From DAOTZU01 sp034433995 (GTDB taxonomy: Bacteria; Chloroflexota; Anaerolineae; UBA1429), in assembly GCA_034433995.1 (NCBI GenBank), contig DAOTZU010000141.1:1-17715 (forward strand): 17,715 nt of DNA, given 5' to 3'. The notes beneath the pieces were generated by a model, which made no database searches, was not told the DNA's origin, and worked only from the letters and a program-made list of their open reading frames with translations. The translations under genes and the position numbers were made by a program. Each line of letters opens with the position of its first letter. The first letter of the stretch is position 1. Positions 1 through 6,978 of the stretch are shown here, piece by piece.

Positions 1-333
1 CCACGGGCCCACGTAGGCCGGTTCGTCCAACAGATCCAAGCGTTCCCGCCAGGCGCGCCAAGGCTGTGCCGTCTGCTCCCAGAGGATCCGGGCCAAGGGA
101 TTGGCCGTGGGCCAGAGGGAAGGGCACATCCGCCAGCCGGGGAAACGGGCGCGTCGGTCGCCCACAAAGGCGATCCCCAGCAAACCTTCCGTTTCCAGGG
201 GGAGGTAGGTCAGCAAGCTGTAAATATACCGGCTGAGGCCCGCGCCGCGGTAGCTTGCCTCCCAAGAGAGCAGGTGGGCATTGAGGCCGATGCGCGGGCA
301 AGGTTCAGCTTGTGGTAGCCGCTGATCGCTCAC
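1..333 (-). CDS. Glycosyltransferase, GT4-like, N-terminal part (cut by window edge)
   Basis: An open frame of 111 codons reads leftwards off the window from a GTG at 333, preceded by a GGAG ribosome-binding site about 10 nt upstream. The protein begins MSDQRLPQAEPCPRIGLNAH and continues with a segment around GAGLSRYIYSLL. A short beta strand followed by a Gly-rich turn and a Tyr-containing helix is the usual start of a GT-B fold family 4 glycosyltransferase, where it forms the acceptor-side Rossmann domain. Catalytic and nucleotide-sugar binding motifs would lie in the missing C-terminal half, so neither donor nor acceptor can be named. It starts 35 nt after the stop of the other glycosyltransferase on the same strand, so the two are probably co-transcribed. 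The family assignment rests on the N-terminus only; the frame is supported by uninterrupted coding to the edge. Confidence 0.75.
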   Translation of the reverse strand, partial: MSDQRLPQAEPCPRIGLNAHLLSWEASYRGAGLSRYIYSLLTYLPLETEGLLGIAFVGDRRARFPGWRMCPSLWPTANPLARILWEQTAQPWRAWRERLDLLDEPAYVGPW

Positions 334-368
334 GGGCTCACATCTCCAGGAGCATGGTGTGGGCTGGC

Positions 369-1478
369 TCAAGCCAGGGCGCCCCGGAGCACGTCGCGGT
401 AGAGGGCGGCCGTCTCGGCGGCGATGTGGGCTTGAGTGTAATGGGCCAAGACACGCTGGCGCCCTCGCTGGCCCAGGGTGCGGCGCAGGGATGGGTCGCC
501 CAGGAGCCGGCCGAGCGCAGCCCGGAGCGCCGCCGCATCGCCCTCTGGGAAGACCAGCCCTGCATCGCCGATGACGTTGGGGATCTCGCCAGAGGAGGAA
601 CCGATGACGGGCACGCCACAGGCCATGGCCTCCACCAACACCCGTCCGAATTGTTCCTTCCAGTTAGGCCTGGTTAGCGAAGGGAGCACCAGCACATCCA
701 TCTGGGCCAGATGCCGGGGCATCTCCAAGGAGGACACCCGCCCCGCAAAGCGCACCCGTTCTGCCAACCCCAAGACGGCGAACCGCGCCCGCAGCTCCTC
801 CTCCAAAGGGCCGCTGCCGTACAGGACGAGCTGCCAACGGCCGGTGAGACCCGCCAGAGCCTCCACCAAAGTCAACAGGCCTTTTTGTTCCACCAGGCGC
901 CCGGCGTAACCGATGACGCATGGATCCCCGTGGGGTGTTCCCGCGGGGCTAAAGATCTCTGGATCCACGCCGAATTGAGGGATCAGGCGCACCGGCCCCT
1001 GATACCCTTTGGCGCGCAGCACGGCGATGGCATCCCGGTTGCCGGCGATGATGGCATCGGCGTGGCGATAGGCATAGCGCTCGAATTGGCGAAAGGGCGG
1101 CGGGTAAGGTCGGGCGAGGTTCTGCCACGTAAAGAGCACCGTCTTGGCCCGCACTTCCTGGGCCGCCCTGAGGGCCAAATAGGTGGCCAAGTTGTAGGGC
1201 TCTTCATCAATGTGGCAGATCTCGGGCCGCAAGCGGCGCAACAGCGAGGGCAAAGTGGGATAAAAGTGGGTGTGAAAAGAGCCATTGAACACCGCCGGCG
1301 CCACCACCAAGCGGTACCCCGTCGTGTGGGCCCGCTCCAAGGGGATCTTGCGGCCGTGCTCTCGCCAAAAGGGCGGCACAATGACCGTCAACTCGATATC
1401 CGGTTGCGCGGCGAGCTCTTCCAGCTTGGTCTGATAAGCCCCGATGACGCAGGCTTTGGAGATCAGCGTAACACGCAA
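369..1478 (-). CDS. Glycosyltransferase family 4 (GT-B fold)
   Basis: The predicted enzyme transfers a sugar from a nucleotide- or lipid-linked donor to a growing glycan in the cytoplasm; the substrate cannot be told from sequence. The N-terminal half starts with strand RVTLISKACVIGAYQTKLEEL. The C-terminal half opens with GYAGRLVEQKG, the usual start of the GT4 donor-binding domain. It contains the E-x7-E motif in EQFGRVLVEAMACGVPVI (Glu at about residues 275 and 283), followed by SSGEIPNVIGDAG, typical of nucleotide binding. The frame is open up to a TTG at 1583, but a promoter at 1522-1550 would start transcription near 1515, inside that extension. The TTG at 1478, behind G-rich sequence, puts the start exactly at the family's first strand, giving 369 residues. 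A partial glycosyltransferase follows 35 nt downstream. Family confidence is high; start confidence is moderate. Confidence 0.88.
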   Translation of the reverse strand: MRVTLISKACVIGAYQTKLEELAAQPDIELTVIVPPFWREHGRKIPLERAHTTGYRLVVAPAVFNGSFHTHFYPTLPSLLRRLRPEICHIDEEPYNLATYLALRAAQEVRAKTVLFTWQNLARPYPPPFRQFERYAYRHADAIIAGNRDAIAVLRAKGYQGPVRLIPQFGVDPEIFSPAGTPHGDPCVIGYAGRLVEQKGLLTLVEALAGLTGRWQLVLYGSGPLEEELRARFAVLGLAERVRFAGRVSSLEMPRHLAQMDVLVLPSLTRPNWKEQFGRVLVEAMACGVPVIGSSSGEIPNVIGDAGLVFPEGDAAALRAALGRLLGDPSLRRTLGQRGRQRVLAHYTQAHIAAETAALYRDVLRGALA

Positions 1479-1521
1479 AGGCTGCCCCCCACTCCCGTTC
1501 TCGCTCCGGAACGCCGGTTTT

Positions 1522-1550
1522 ATTCTAGCCCACAACGGGCGATCTGGCAA
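1522..1550 (-). promoter_or_regulatory. Sigma70-like promoter for the glycosyltransferase pair
   Basis: On the minus strand there is TTGCCA (1550-1545), a 17-nt spacer and TAGAAT (1527-1522). Both hexamers match the consensus at 5 of 6 positions and the spacing is ideal. Transcription would begin near 1515, about 37 nt upstream of the TTG at 1478. It faces away from the plus-strand promoter at 1577-1605. Confidence 0.65.
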
Positions 1551-1576
1551 GTGACTTCTGCGAGCTTTTATTTCAC

Positions 1577-1605
1577 TTGTCAAAAGGGATTTCCTATGCT
1601 ACAAT
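1577..1605 (+). promoter_or_regulatory. Sigma70-like promoter for the large glycoside hydrolase gene
   Basis: TTGTCA (1577-1582), a 17-nt spacer and TACAAT (1600-1605); each hexamer matches the sigma70 consensus at 5 of 6 positions. Transcription would start near 1612, leaving a leader of about 236 nt before the ATG at 1848. The -35 box overlaps an isolated TTGACA on the other strand (1583-1578), which has no good -10 partner. Confidence 0.65.
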
Positions 1606-1611
1606 GCCAAG

Positions 1612-1847
1612 GTGTATTGGCTTGCTCCCCGGGCGTGGGGTGTTTCGGCCCAAGGAAAAGTGGCGGCATCTTTTGTCGCCCTGCGGCCGCAGCCTCCTTG
1701 GCATCATCCATCCATGTCGCGGGTCCCTCAACAGCACTACGCCGTCGCCTCCGATACGGCACTCCTAACCCTCGGACCGACCGCGGTCCGTAACATAGAA
1801 CAGGCGGCCCCGGCCGCCATATCATAGGAAAGGAGACTGGCCAATCC
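1612..1847 (+). promoter_or_regulatory. Long untranslated leader with two perfect hairpins and ribosome-binding site
   Basis: This stretch between the predicted transcription start and the ATG at 1848 has no convincing gene. It contains two perfect short inverted repeats. CGGACCG (1773-1779) pairs with CGGTCCG (1784-1790) across ACCG. GGCGGCC (1803-1809) pairs with GGCCGCC (1812-1818) across CC. The second ends about 10 nt before the AAGGAG ribosome-binding site (1830-1835), which is 12 nt from the ATG, a long spacing. A role in controlling translation is possible but unproven; I do not recognise a riboswitch class. Confidence 0.4.
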
Positions 1848-4778
1848 ATGGATCAACGAGGGGATCGCTCCCCCACCCGATTTTTGAGCTTGCTCAAGCA
1901 CAAGTGGACCGAACGAATCGTCTACTATGCCCTGGTCCCGGCGCTGTTGCTCTACTCTTTATGGCTTCCCCCGGCTTCTGTAAGCACCCGCGTGTTCCAT
2001 ATGGATTATCCCCTGGTGACCCGCGCCCAAGGCGGGACGGTGACCGACACCGCTAGCCAAGCTTACGTGCAGGTGCCGCCTCAGGCGGTGGCCAAGAACC
2101 TGCGCCTGCGTTTGCTCAGTTTCTCCTGGGCAGAGTTGGCCGGGCGCAAGGCGGATGATCCCATCCGCATGGCGGCCCAAGACCTCCCCGCCGATGTGAT
2201 CCCCCAAGGCCCCGTGTACGCCCTGGAGGCCAAGGGCGCCCTCCCCAACCAGGGCACCATCACTTTGCCCTTGCCGGCGGAGGTTAAAACGCCGGCCCAG
2301 GTGGATCTTTACGGTTGGATGGGATCGCGTTGGGAATGGCTGCCGGCCCAGGTGAACGCCGAGGCGCAGCTGGTGCGGGCCGAGCTTGCGCCGGTGCCTG
2401 CGCTGCTGCTGCTGGCCCAAAGCCCGGCGCGTGGGATGCGGGTCGCCTTCTCCGCCTCTGCATTGGAGGCCAACCAGGCTGCCCAGACCTTGGGCTCGGA
2501 TATGGTGCTCATCCAGGGGCTCAGTCTGCAGGGGGATGGCGGCCTCCTGGGCCAGCTCCCCGCTGTGACCCAGTGGCCCGCCGTCAAGCGGGAGAACGCC
2601 CTGCTGAGCATCTCCAACCTGCACGAGGGCGTGGTGCGCAGCGACTTGGTGGATAATCTGATTATCAACGACACCTTGCGCCAGACCCACATTCAACATA
2701 TCGTCGCCGCGGTCACCGCAGGGCCTTATCTTGGTGTCGAGATCGCCTATGCGGGCGTGAGCGCGGAGCTGCGCCCCGAGTTTACCGCCTTTATTGAGGC
2801 TTTGGCCGCGGCCCTCCATCAAGCGGACAAAAAGCTCGCCGTGCGCGTGGATCAGCCCACATGGAAGGGCGAGGCTTGGGATACGGGCGCCTACGATTGG
2901 CGCGCCTTGGGCCGCGCGGCGGATTGGGTGCGTGTGCCCGCCCTCACCGAGCCCAGCGCTTATGCTGAGGGTGGCGCCATGGACCGCCTGTTGGCCTATG
3001 CCACGGGTCAGGTGGATCGGCGCAAGCTCGATCTGGCCATCTCGGCCCAATCTCGCGCGGTGACGGGCGGCTCTTGCAAGACCCTTTCCTATGCCCAAGC
3101 CTTGGGTCTGCTCACGGGCAACATCGTCTGCGACCGTCCCGCCAACCTGATCTTGCCCGGGCAGACGGTCACCCTGGCCCTGCCCAACCTCTCGGCGGAT
3201 ACCTTGAAGTTGGACGAACCTAGCCGCAGCTATTGGTTCACCGTGGCGGATCCTTCCGGGGCCAAGTGCACCGTCTGGCTGGAGAACGCCATCAGTGTGG
3301 CGCGCAAGCTGGAATATGTCCGCCAGTACGCCCTGGGCGGCGCGGTGGTGGATGGGGCGTTGACCGCCGAAAGCGACCGTGAGATCGTCCAGGCGGTGCG
3401 CGCCTTCCGGGAGAACCAGAGCGTTCCTGAGGAGCGCTTTGCCCTGGTGTGGACCTTGGCCGATGCCTCGGGCAAGACGTTGCAGCAGCAGGTGGCGCCC
3501 ATCGTGGACCCCAAGTGGACGTGGACGGCGCCCAATAACCCCGGAAACTATGTGATCAAGGCGGCCCTCTCCGATGACGGGGGCACGAGCCTGGCGGGCG
3601 CGGGGGCCCAGGTGGCCTTCCAGGTGCCCACGCCCACCTTTACGCCGACGGCGACGCCCACCAACACCCCCACGCCCAAGCCCACGGCCACGCCCCAACC
3701 CGCGGCAGCGGCCGGCGCGGAGGTGGTCTCTTCGCGGGCGGCGGCCGGCTATTTCGGCTACGGCATCCAGGCCGACCTGATCACCGATGGCAACCATGAC
3801 CGTATCTTTCAGCATATCACCGCCATGGGCTTTAACTGGGTCAAGCAGCAGGTGGAGTGGTTCCGCTACAACCCCGCGCCGGGCCAGTACGATTGGGGCC
3901 CGCTGGACCGCATCGTGGCCAGCGCCAACGCTTACGGCGTGAACCTGCTCTTTAGCGTGGTCAAGGCGCCCCGTTGGGCCAGGCCGGCCGGCGATACCGA
4001 TGAAGGCCCCCCGGCCGATCCCAACACCTATGGGGCCTTTATGCGCGAGATGGCCGCCCGCTACAAGGGGCGCGTCAAAGCCTATGAGATCTGGAACGAG
4101 CAGAACCTGTACTATGAATGGGGCGGTCGCGGCGGCAAATTGAGCGCGGCCCGTTACATGGAGCTGCTCAAGGTGGCCTATAACGCCATCAAATCGGTGG
4201 ATCCGGCGGCGGTGGTGATCAGCGGCGCCCTCACCCCCACCGGGGTGAACGATGGCGATATCGCCATTGACGACCGGGTCTATCTGGAGCAGATGTATCA
4301 GCATGGCCTGGCCCGCTATTGCGACGCCGTGGGCGCCCATCCCAGCGGCTACAACAACCCGCCCGACGCCGATTGGCGCACCTGGAACGATCCCTCGGCG
4401 CCGAGCTTCAAGGGCCATCCCAGCTTTTTCTTCCGCGGCACCATGGAAAGCTATCGCAACATCATGCTGAAATATGGCGATGGCGGCAAGCGCATCTGGC
4501 CGACGGAATTCGGCTGGGCCACCGTGGAGAACCTGGGTTGTGGCCCGGCGGCGGGCTATGGCTATGCCGCCGACAACACCGAGGCCGAGCAGGCCCAGTT
4601 CCTCGTGCGCGCCTATCAGATGGGCAGGGCCTGGGGCTGGGTGGGGCCCATGTTCCTCTGGAACCTGAACTTTGGCCCCGTTTCGGGGGCGCAGGACGAA
4701 AAGGCCGCCTTCGGCATCGTCCGCCCGGATTGGAGCCCGCGCCCGGCCTTTGCCGCCTTGCGCGACATGCCCAAGTGA
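1848..4778 (+). CDS. Membrane-anchored glycoside hydrolase: degenerate GH18-like barrel fused to GH39-like (clan GH-A) domain
   Basis: A 976-residue protein. Residues about 24-46 form a hydrophobic membrane anchor or uncleaved signal after a basic N-terminus. Residues about 60-190 look like a beta-rich domain. Residues about 205-515 resemble a GH18 barrel: the strand YLGVEIAYAG (294-303) sits where the DxxDxDxE motif belongs but lacks its acidic residues, and VWLENAISVARKLEYV (from 476) matches the C-terminal GH18 helix. A beta-sandwich-like segment follows (about 530-592), then a Thr/Pro linker (about 594-620). The C-terminal domain (about 633-976) has the clan GH-A pair: acid/base Glu751 in EIWNEQN and nucleophile Glu887 in PTEFGW. 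It probably cleaves or remodels an extracellular polysaccharide; the substrate is unknown. It has its own promoter and terminator and is divergent from two glycosyltransferases. The next gene carries a related catalytic domain. Confidence 0.85.
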   Translation: MDQRGDRSPTRFLSLLKHKWTERIVYYALVPALLLYSLWLPPASVSTRVFHMDYPLVTRAQGGTVTDTASQAYVQVPPQAVAKNLRLRLLSFSWAELAGRKADDPIRMAAQDLPADVIPQGPVYALEAKGALPNQGTITLPLPAEVKTPAQVDLYGWMGSRWEWLPAQVNAEAQLVRAELAPVPALLLLAQSPARGMRVAFSASALEANQAAQTLGSDMVLIQGLSLQGDGGLLGQLPAVTQWPAVKRENALLSISNLHEGVVRSDLVDNLIINDTLRQTHIQHIVAAVTAGPYLGVEIAYAGVSAELRPEFTAFIEALAAALHQADKKLAVRVDQPTWKGEAWDTGAYDWRALGRAADWVRVPALTEPSAYAEGGAMDRLLAYATGQVDRRKLDLAISAQSRAVTGGSCKTLSYAQALGLLTGNIVCDRPANLILPGQTVTLALPNLSADTLKLDEPSRSYWFTVADPSGAKCTVWLENAISVARKLEYVRQYALGGAVVDGALTAESDREIVQAVRAFRENQSVPEERFALVWTLADASGKTLQQQVAPIVDPKWTWTAPNNPGNYVIKAALSDDGGTSLAGAGAQVAFQVPTPTFTPTATPTNTPTPKPTATPQPAAAAGAEVVSSRAAAGYFGYGIQADLITDGNHDRIFQHITAMGFNWVKQQVEWFRYNPAPGQYDWGPLDRIVASANAYGVNLLFSVVKAPRWARPAGDTDEGPPADPNTYGAFMREMAARYKGRVKAYEIWNEQNLYYEWGGRGGKLSAARYMELLKVAYNAIKSVDPAAVVISGALTPTGVNDGDIAIDDRVYLEQMYQHGLARYCDAVGAHPSGYNNPPDADWRTWNDPSAPSFKGHPSFFFRGTMESYRNIMLKYGDGGKRIWPTEFGWATVENLGCGPAAGYGYAADNTEAEQAQFLVRAYQMGRAWGWVGPMFLWNLNFGPVSGAQDEKAAFGIVRPDWSPRPAFAALRDMPK

Positions 4779-4795
4779 ACCCCATACCGTTTACC

Positions 4796-4836
4796 AGCGA
4801 CGTAGAGCGCCATGCGCGCTCTACGTCGCTTTGTTA
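4796..4836 (+). terminator. Intrinsic terminator after the GH18/GH39-like gene
   Basis: A perfect 15-bp inverted repeat, AGCGACGTAGAGCGC (4796-4810) with its complement at 4816-4830, encloses a 5-nt loop and is followed by TTGTTA. The stem is very strong but the T tract is short, so efficiency is uncertain. It lies 18 nt after the stop codon. Confidence 0.7.
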
Positions 4837-4859
4837 TCAAGGAACTTTTGTCCCATGAT
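4831..4859 (+). promoter_or_regulatory. Weak candidate promoter for the lipoprotein glycosidase
   Basis: TTGTTA (4831-4836), a 17-nt spacer and CATGAT (4854-4859); each hexamer matches the consensus at only 4 of 6 positions. It is the best-placed candidate between the terminator and the ATG at 4909, and its -35 box directly abuts the terminator stem. The gene may instead rely on readthrough. Confidence 0.25.
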
Positions 4860-4908
4860 CGGCGTCAACAACCCAGTTCCCATCCCTGGCTGCAAGGAGC
4901 TTAGATCT

Positions 4909-6354
4909 ATGCAATCCGCAAGCCATTTCCGTGGCCCGGCCCCTTGGGGGCGCGGCACGACGGGCGCGAGGCCCTACGTTACCTATCGCCTGCTTGTGGT
5001 GTGGGTGTGGGTCCTCTTGGCCGTGGGCCTTGTGGGATGCCAACCCCAAGGGCGGGACCTGCCCACGGTGGAGCCGAGCAAGACGCCCCGGCCCACCTTC
5101 ACCCCACCGGCGACCACCAGCGAGCCGACGCTAGCGCCCACCATCACCCCTAAACCCCAGGCCGCGGCCTCGGCGACCGCTCCGCAACCCACAGCAACGG
5201 TGACCGCTGCCGGCGCCACCCCGCTGAGCCAGGTGACGGCCACCGTCCAGCCCAGCCGGACCCCCGTCCCACCCACGCCCACGCAACGCCCGCCCACGGC
5301 CACACCGGCCCCCGCGGCCAAGCCGCTGCGCATGAAGTCGCCGGAGTATGGGATGCAGGTGTTCCCCTGGTGGCGGCCGGAGGTGGCCAGCCGCGATTTC
5401 CAGCTGGTGCGCCAGGCGGGTTTCACCTGGGCCAAGGTGGGCTTTGGCTGGCGCGATATCGAGGTGAAAAAGGGGGTGTTCGATTGGTCCCGCACCGACC
5501 TCATCGTGCAGATGGCCGGCGAGCAAGGGTTGGACCTGGTGGTGCGGGTGGATCATCAGCCCGCCTGGGCGGGAGGGGGATTCCCCCTCAACGGGCCGCC
5601 CGATAATTTGCAAGACCTGGCCGATTTCCTGACGGCGCTGGTCTCGCGCTACAAGGGGCGCATCCGCGCCTATGAGGTGTGGAACGAGCCCAACCTAGCC
5701 CGAGAGTGGGGTGGCCAAGTGCCCGATCCGGGGAACTATGCCAAACTGTTGCGGGTGGCCTATCGGGCCATCAAGCAGGCTGATCCCAACGCCATGGTGA
5801 TCAGCGCCGGCCTTTCGCCCACCGGCACCTGGAACGAGGAGGCCCGCCCCGACGATTGGTACCTGGAGAGCCTGTACATCGCCATGGGCAAAAAGAGCGA
5901 CGGCTATTTCGACGTCCTCGGCGTCCATGGCGCGGGGTTCAAAAGCCCGCCGGAGCGCGATCCGGCGGAGGTGGCCGCCAACAAGGACCTGGGCGGGCAG
6001 CGGGCCTTCTGCTTCCGCCATGTGGAGGATCTGCGGGCCATCATGGTCAAGTACGGCGATGGCAACAAGCAAATCGCCCTCTTGGAGTTCGGCTGGACCA
6101 GCGATCCCCGCCCCGATTCGCCTTATCATTGGTTCGCCGTCAGCGAGGAGGTCAAGGCGGATTATCTCGTGCGGGCCTACCAGTACGCCAAAACCCATTG
6201 GTCGCCCTGGATCGGCCTGATGAGCTTGATCTATATCTGCGACCCTGATTGGACCGAAAGCCACGAGCAGTATTGGTGGGCCATCACCTATCCGAGCTGG
6301 CCCGAGTTCAAGCCTCGGCCGGCCTACCTGGCCCTGCAGGCCATGCCCAAGTAG
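4909..6354 (+). CDS. Lipoprotein glycoside hydrolase, GH39-like (clan GH-A)
   Basis: A 481-residue protein. The start is the ATG at 4909, which has AAGGAG 9 nt upstream; the frame is open further upstream, but that part crosses the terminator. Residues 28-43 are a hydrophobic signal ending in lipobox LVGC, with Cys44 as the lipidation site, so it should be tethered to the outside of the membrane. Residues about 50-140 are a Thr/Pro/Ala linker. The catalytic barrel (about 145-481) has acid/base Glu260 in EVWNEPN and nucleophile Glu393 in LLEFGW. It parallels the C-terminal domain of the preceding protein almost motif for motif (YKGRIRAYEVWNEPNL against YKGRVKAYEIWNEQNL), and both end in ALxxMPK, so the two arose by duplication. 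It probably acts as a retaining glycosidase on an extracellular polysaccharide; the sugar is unknown. It is followed by a terminator. Confidence 0.85.
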   Translation: MQSASHFRGPAPWGRGTTGARPYVTYRLLVVWVWVLLAVGLVGCQPQGRDLPTVEPSKTPRPTFTPPATTSEPTLAPTITPKPQAAASATAPQPTATVTAAGATPLSQVTATVQPSRTPVPPTPTQRPPTATPAPAAKPLRMKSPEYGMQVFPWWRPEVASRDFQLVRQAGFTWAKVGFGWRDIEVKKGVFDWSRTDLIVQMAGEQGLDLVVRVDHQPAWAGGGFPLNGPPDNLQDLADFLTALVSRYKGRIRAYEVWNEPNLAREWGGQVPDPGNYAKLLRVAYRAIKQADPNAMVISAGLSPTGTWNEEARPDDWYLESLYIAMGKKSDGYFDVLGVHGAGFKSPPERDPAEVAANKDLGGQRAFCFRHVEDLRAIMVKYGDGNKQIALLEFGWTSDPRPDSPYHWFAVSEEVKADYLVRAYQYAKTHWSPWIGLMSLIYICDPDWTESHEQYWWAITYPSWPEFKPRPAYLALQAMPK

Positions 6355-6378
6355 TTCGCAACACAGATGGCCATGTTG

Positions 6379-6424
6379 CGGCGTCCTGCCCTGAGGCGAC
6401 CAGAGCAGGACGCCGACTATTTTG
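6379..6424 (+). terminator. Intrinsic terminator after the lipoprotein glycosidase
   Basis: CGGCGTCCTGC (6379-6389) pairs perfectly with GCAGGACGCCG (6405-6415) over 11 bp, with a 15-nt loop, followed by ACTATTTT. It lies 24 nt downstream of the stop codon. The T-rich tail runs into the -35 box of the next promoter. Confidence 0.65.
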
Positions 6425-6450
6425 ACAGGAGGATATGGCGGGTATATGAT
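6422..6450 (+). promoter_or_regulatory. Near-consensus sigma70 promoter of the ATP synthase operon
   Basis: TTGACA (6422-6427, perfect consensus), a 17-nt spacer and TATGAT (6445-6450, 5 of 6). Transcription should start near 6457. The leader of about 54 nt can form an 8-bp stem, GCGCGGCC (6464-6471) with GGCCGCGC (6487-6494), just before a GAGAGG ribosome-binding site and the ATG at 6511. This is the strongest promoter seen in the window. Confidence 0.8.
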
Positions 6451-6510
6451 ACGGGCGTTGACTGCGCGGCCGCCCGTAGGAACTGGGGCCGCGCGTGAGA
6501 GGCGGGCGCC

Positions 6511-6975
6511 ATGAAGTATTTCGGCCGCGTGATCGGGCTGGCGACGGAGCTGGGCCTGAGGCTTGGGCTGACGGCGGCAGGCTTGGTCGTCTTGGGGCTG
6601 ATCGTGGGCCGCTGGCTGGATGCTCGGCTGGGCACGGCCCCTTGGGCCACTTTGACGGGCATCCTCTTGGGGGCTGTGATCGGACAAGTGGCGCTCTATC
6701 GCCTGGTCACGAATGCCATCGAACGGTTTGTGGCCTCTCCGCGTGAAGTCTCGGCTGAAGAGAACGCTCCCCTCGGCAAAGGCTTCGCCTTGCAGGTGCT
6801 CGTGGCGTTATTCTTGCTTGGGCCGGCAGGGTTCGGCCTGGGCTTGTGGCTTGACCAACTTTTGGGGACCAAGCCCGTGCTAACCCTGCTCTTGGCTCTG
6901 GGTGGTATCGGGATTGGTTTGATCTTGGCTTTGGCCGGCTTGTTATCCAAGAGCGTATCTGGTCCCAGGGGATAG
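6511..6975 (+). CDS. AtpZ/AtpI-like ATP synthase accessory membrane protein, tandemly duplicated
   Basis: A small 154-residue membrane protein with about four hydrophobic segments. It stands at the head of the ATP synthase operon where atpI or atpZ normally lies. AtpZ-type proteins are two-helix membrane proteins thought to help assemble the Fo sector or handle Mg2+. Here the unit occurs twice: GRWLDARLGTAP at residues 33-44 and GLWLDQLLGTKP at 111-122, each preceded and followed by a hydrophobic helix. The linker between the copies (about 71-90) is charged. The usual AtpZ length is about half of this, so it is an internal duplication or fusion. The start at 6511 has GAGAGG 8 nt upstream; the stop is 3 nt before atpB. 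Family membership is judged from the W-L-D-x-x-L-G-T signature and position. Confidence 0.75.
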   Translation: MKYFGRVIGLATELGLRLGLTAAGLVVLGLIVGRWLDARLGTAPWATLTGILLGAVIGQVALYRLVTNAIERFVASPREVSAEENAPLGKGFALQVLVALFLLGPAGFGLGLWLDQLLGTKPVLTLLLALGGIGIGLILALAGLLSKSVSGPRG

Positions 6976-6978
6976 ATT

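Noticed and set aside
1578..1583. Minus-strand TTGACA as a glycosyltransferase promoter
   Set aside because: No acceptable -10 lies 16-18 nt downstream; the TTGCCA/TAGAAT pair at 1522-1550 is much better.
711..1793. Plus-strand open frame of 360 codons across the glycosyltransferase and divergent promoter
   Set aside because: It is antisense to a clear GT4 protein and runs through both promoters; no family resemblance.
1959..4418. Very long minus-strand open frame (819 codons) opposite the large glycoside hydrolase gene
   Set aside because: It is a GC-driven shadow: the protein is Gly/Arg/His-rich without family motifs, while the plus strand has clear domains and catalytic residues.
4672..4908. 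Upstream extension of the lipoprotein glycosidase frame
   Set aside because: It overlaps the end of the preceding gene and the terminator; the ATG at 4909 has a good ribosome-binding site and gives a proper lipoprotein signal.
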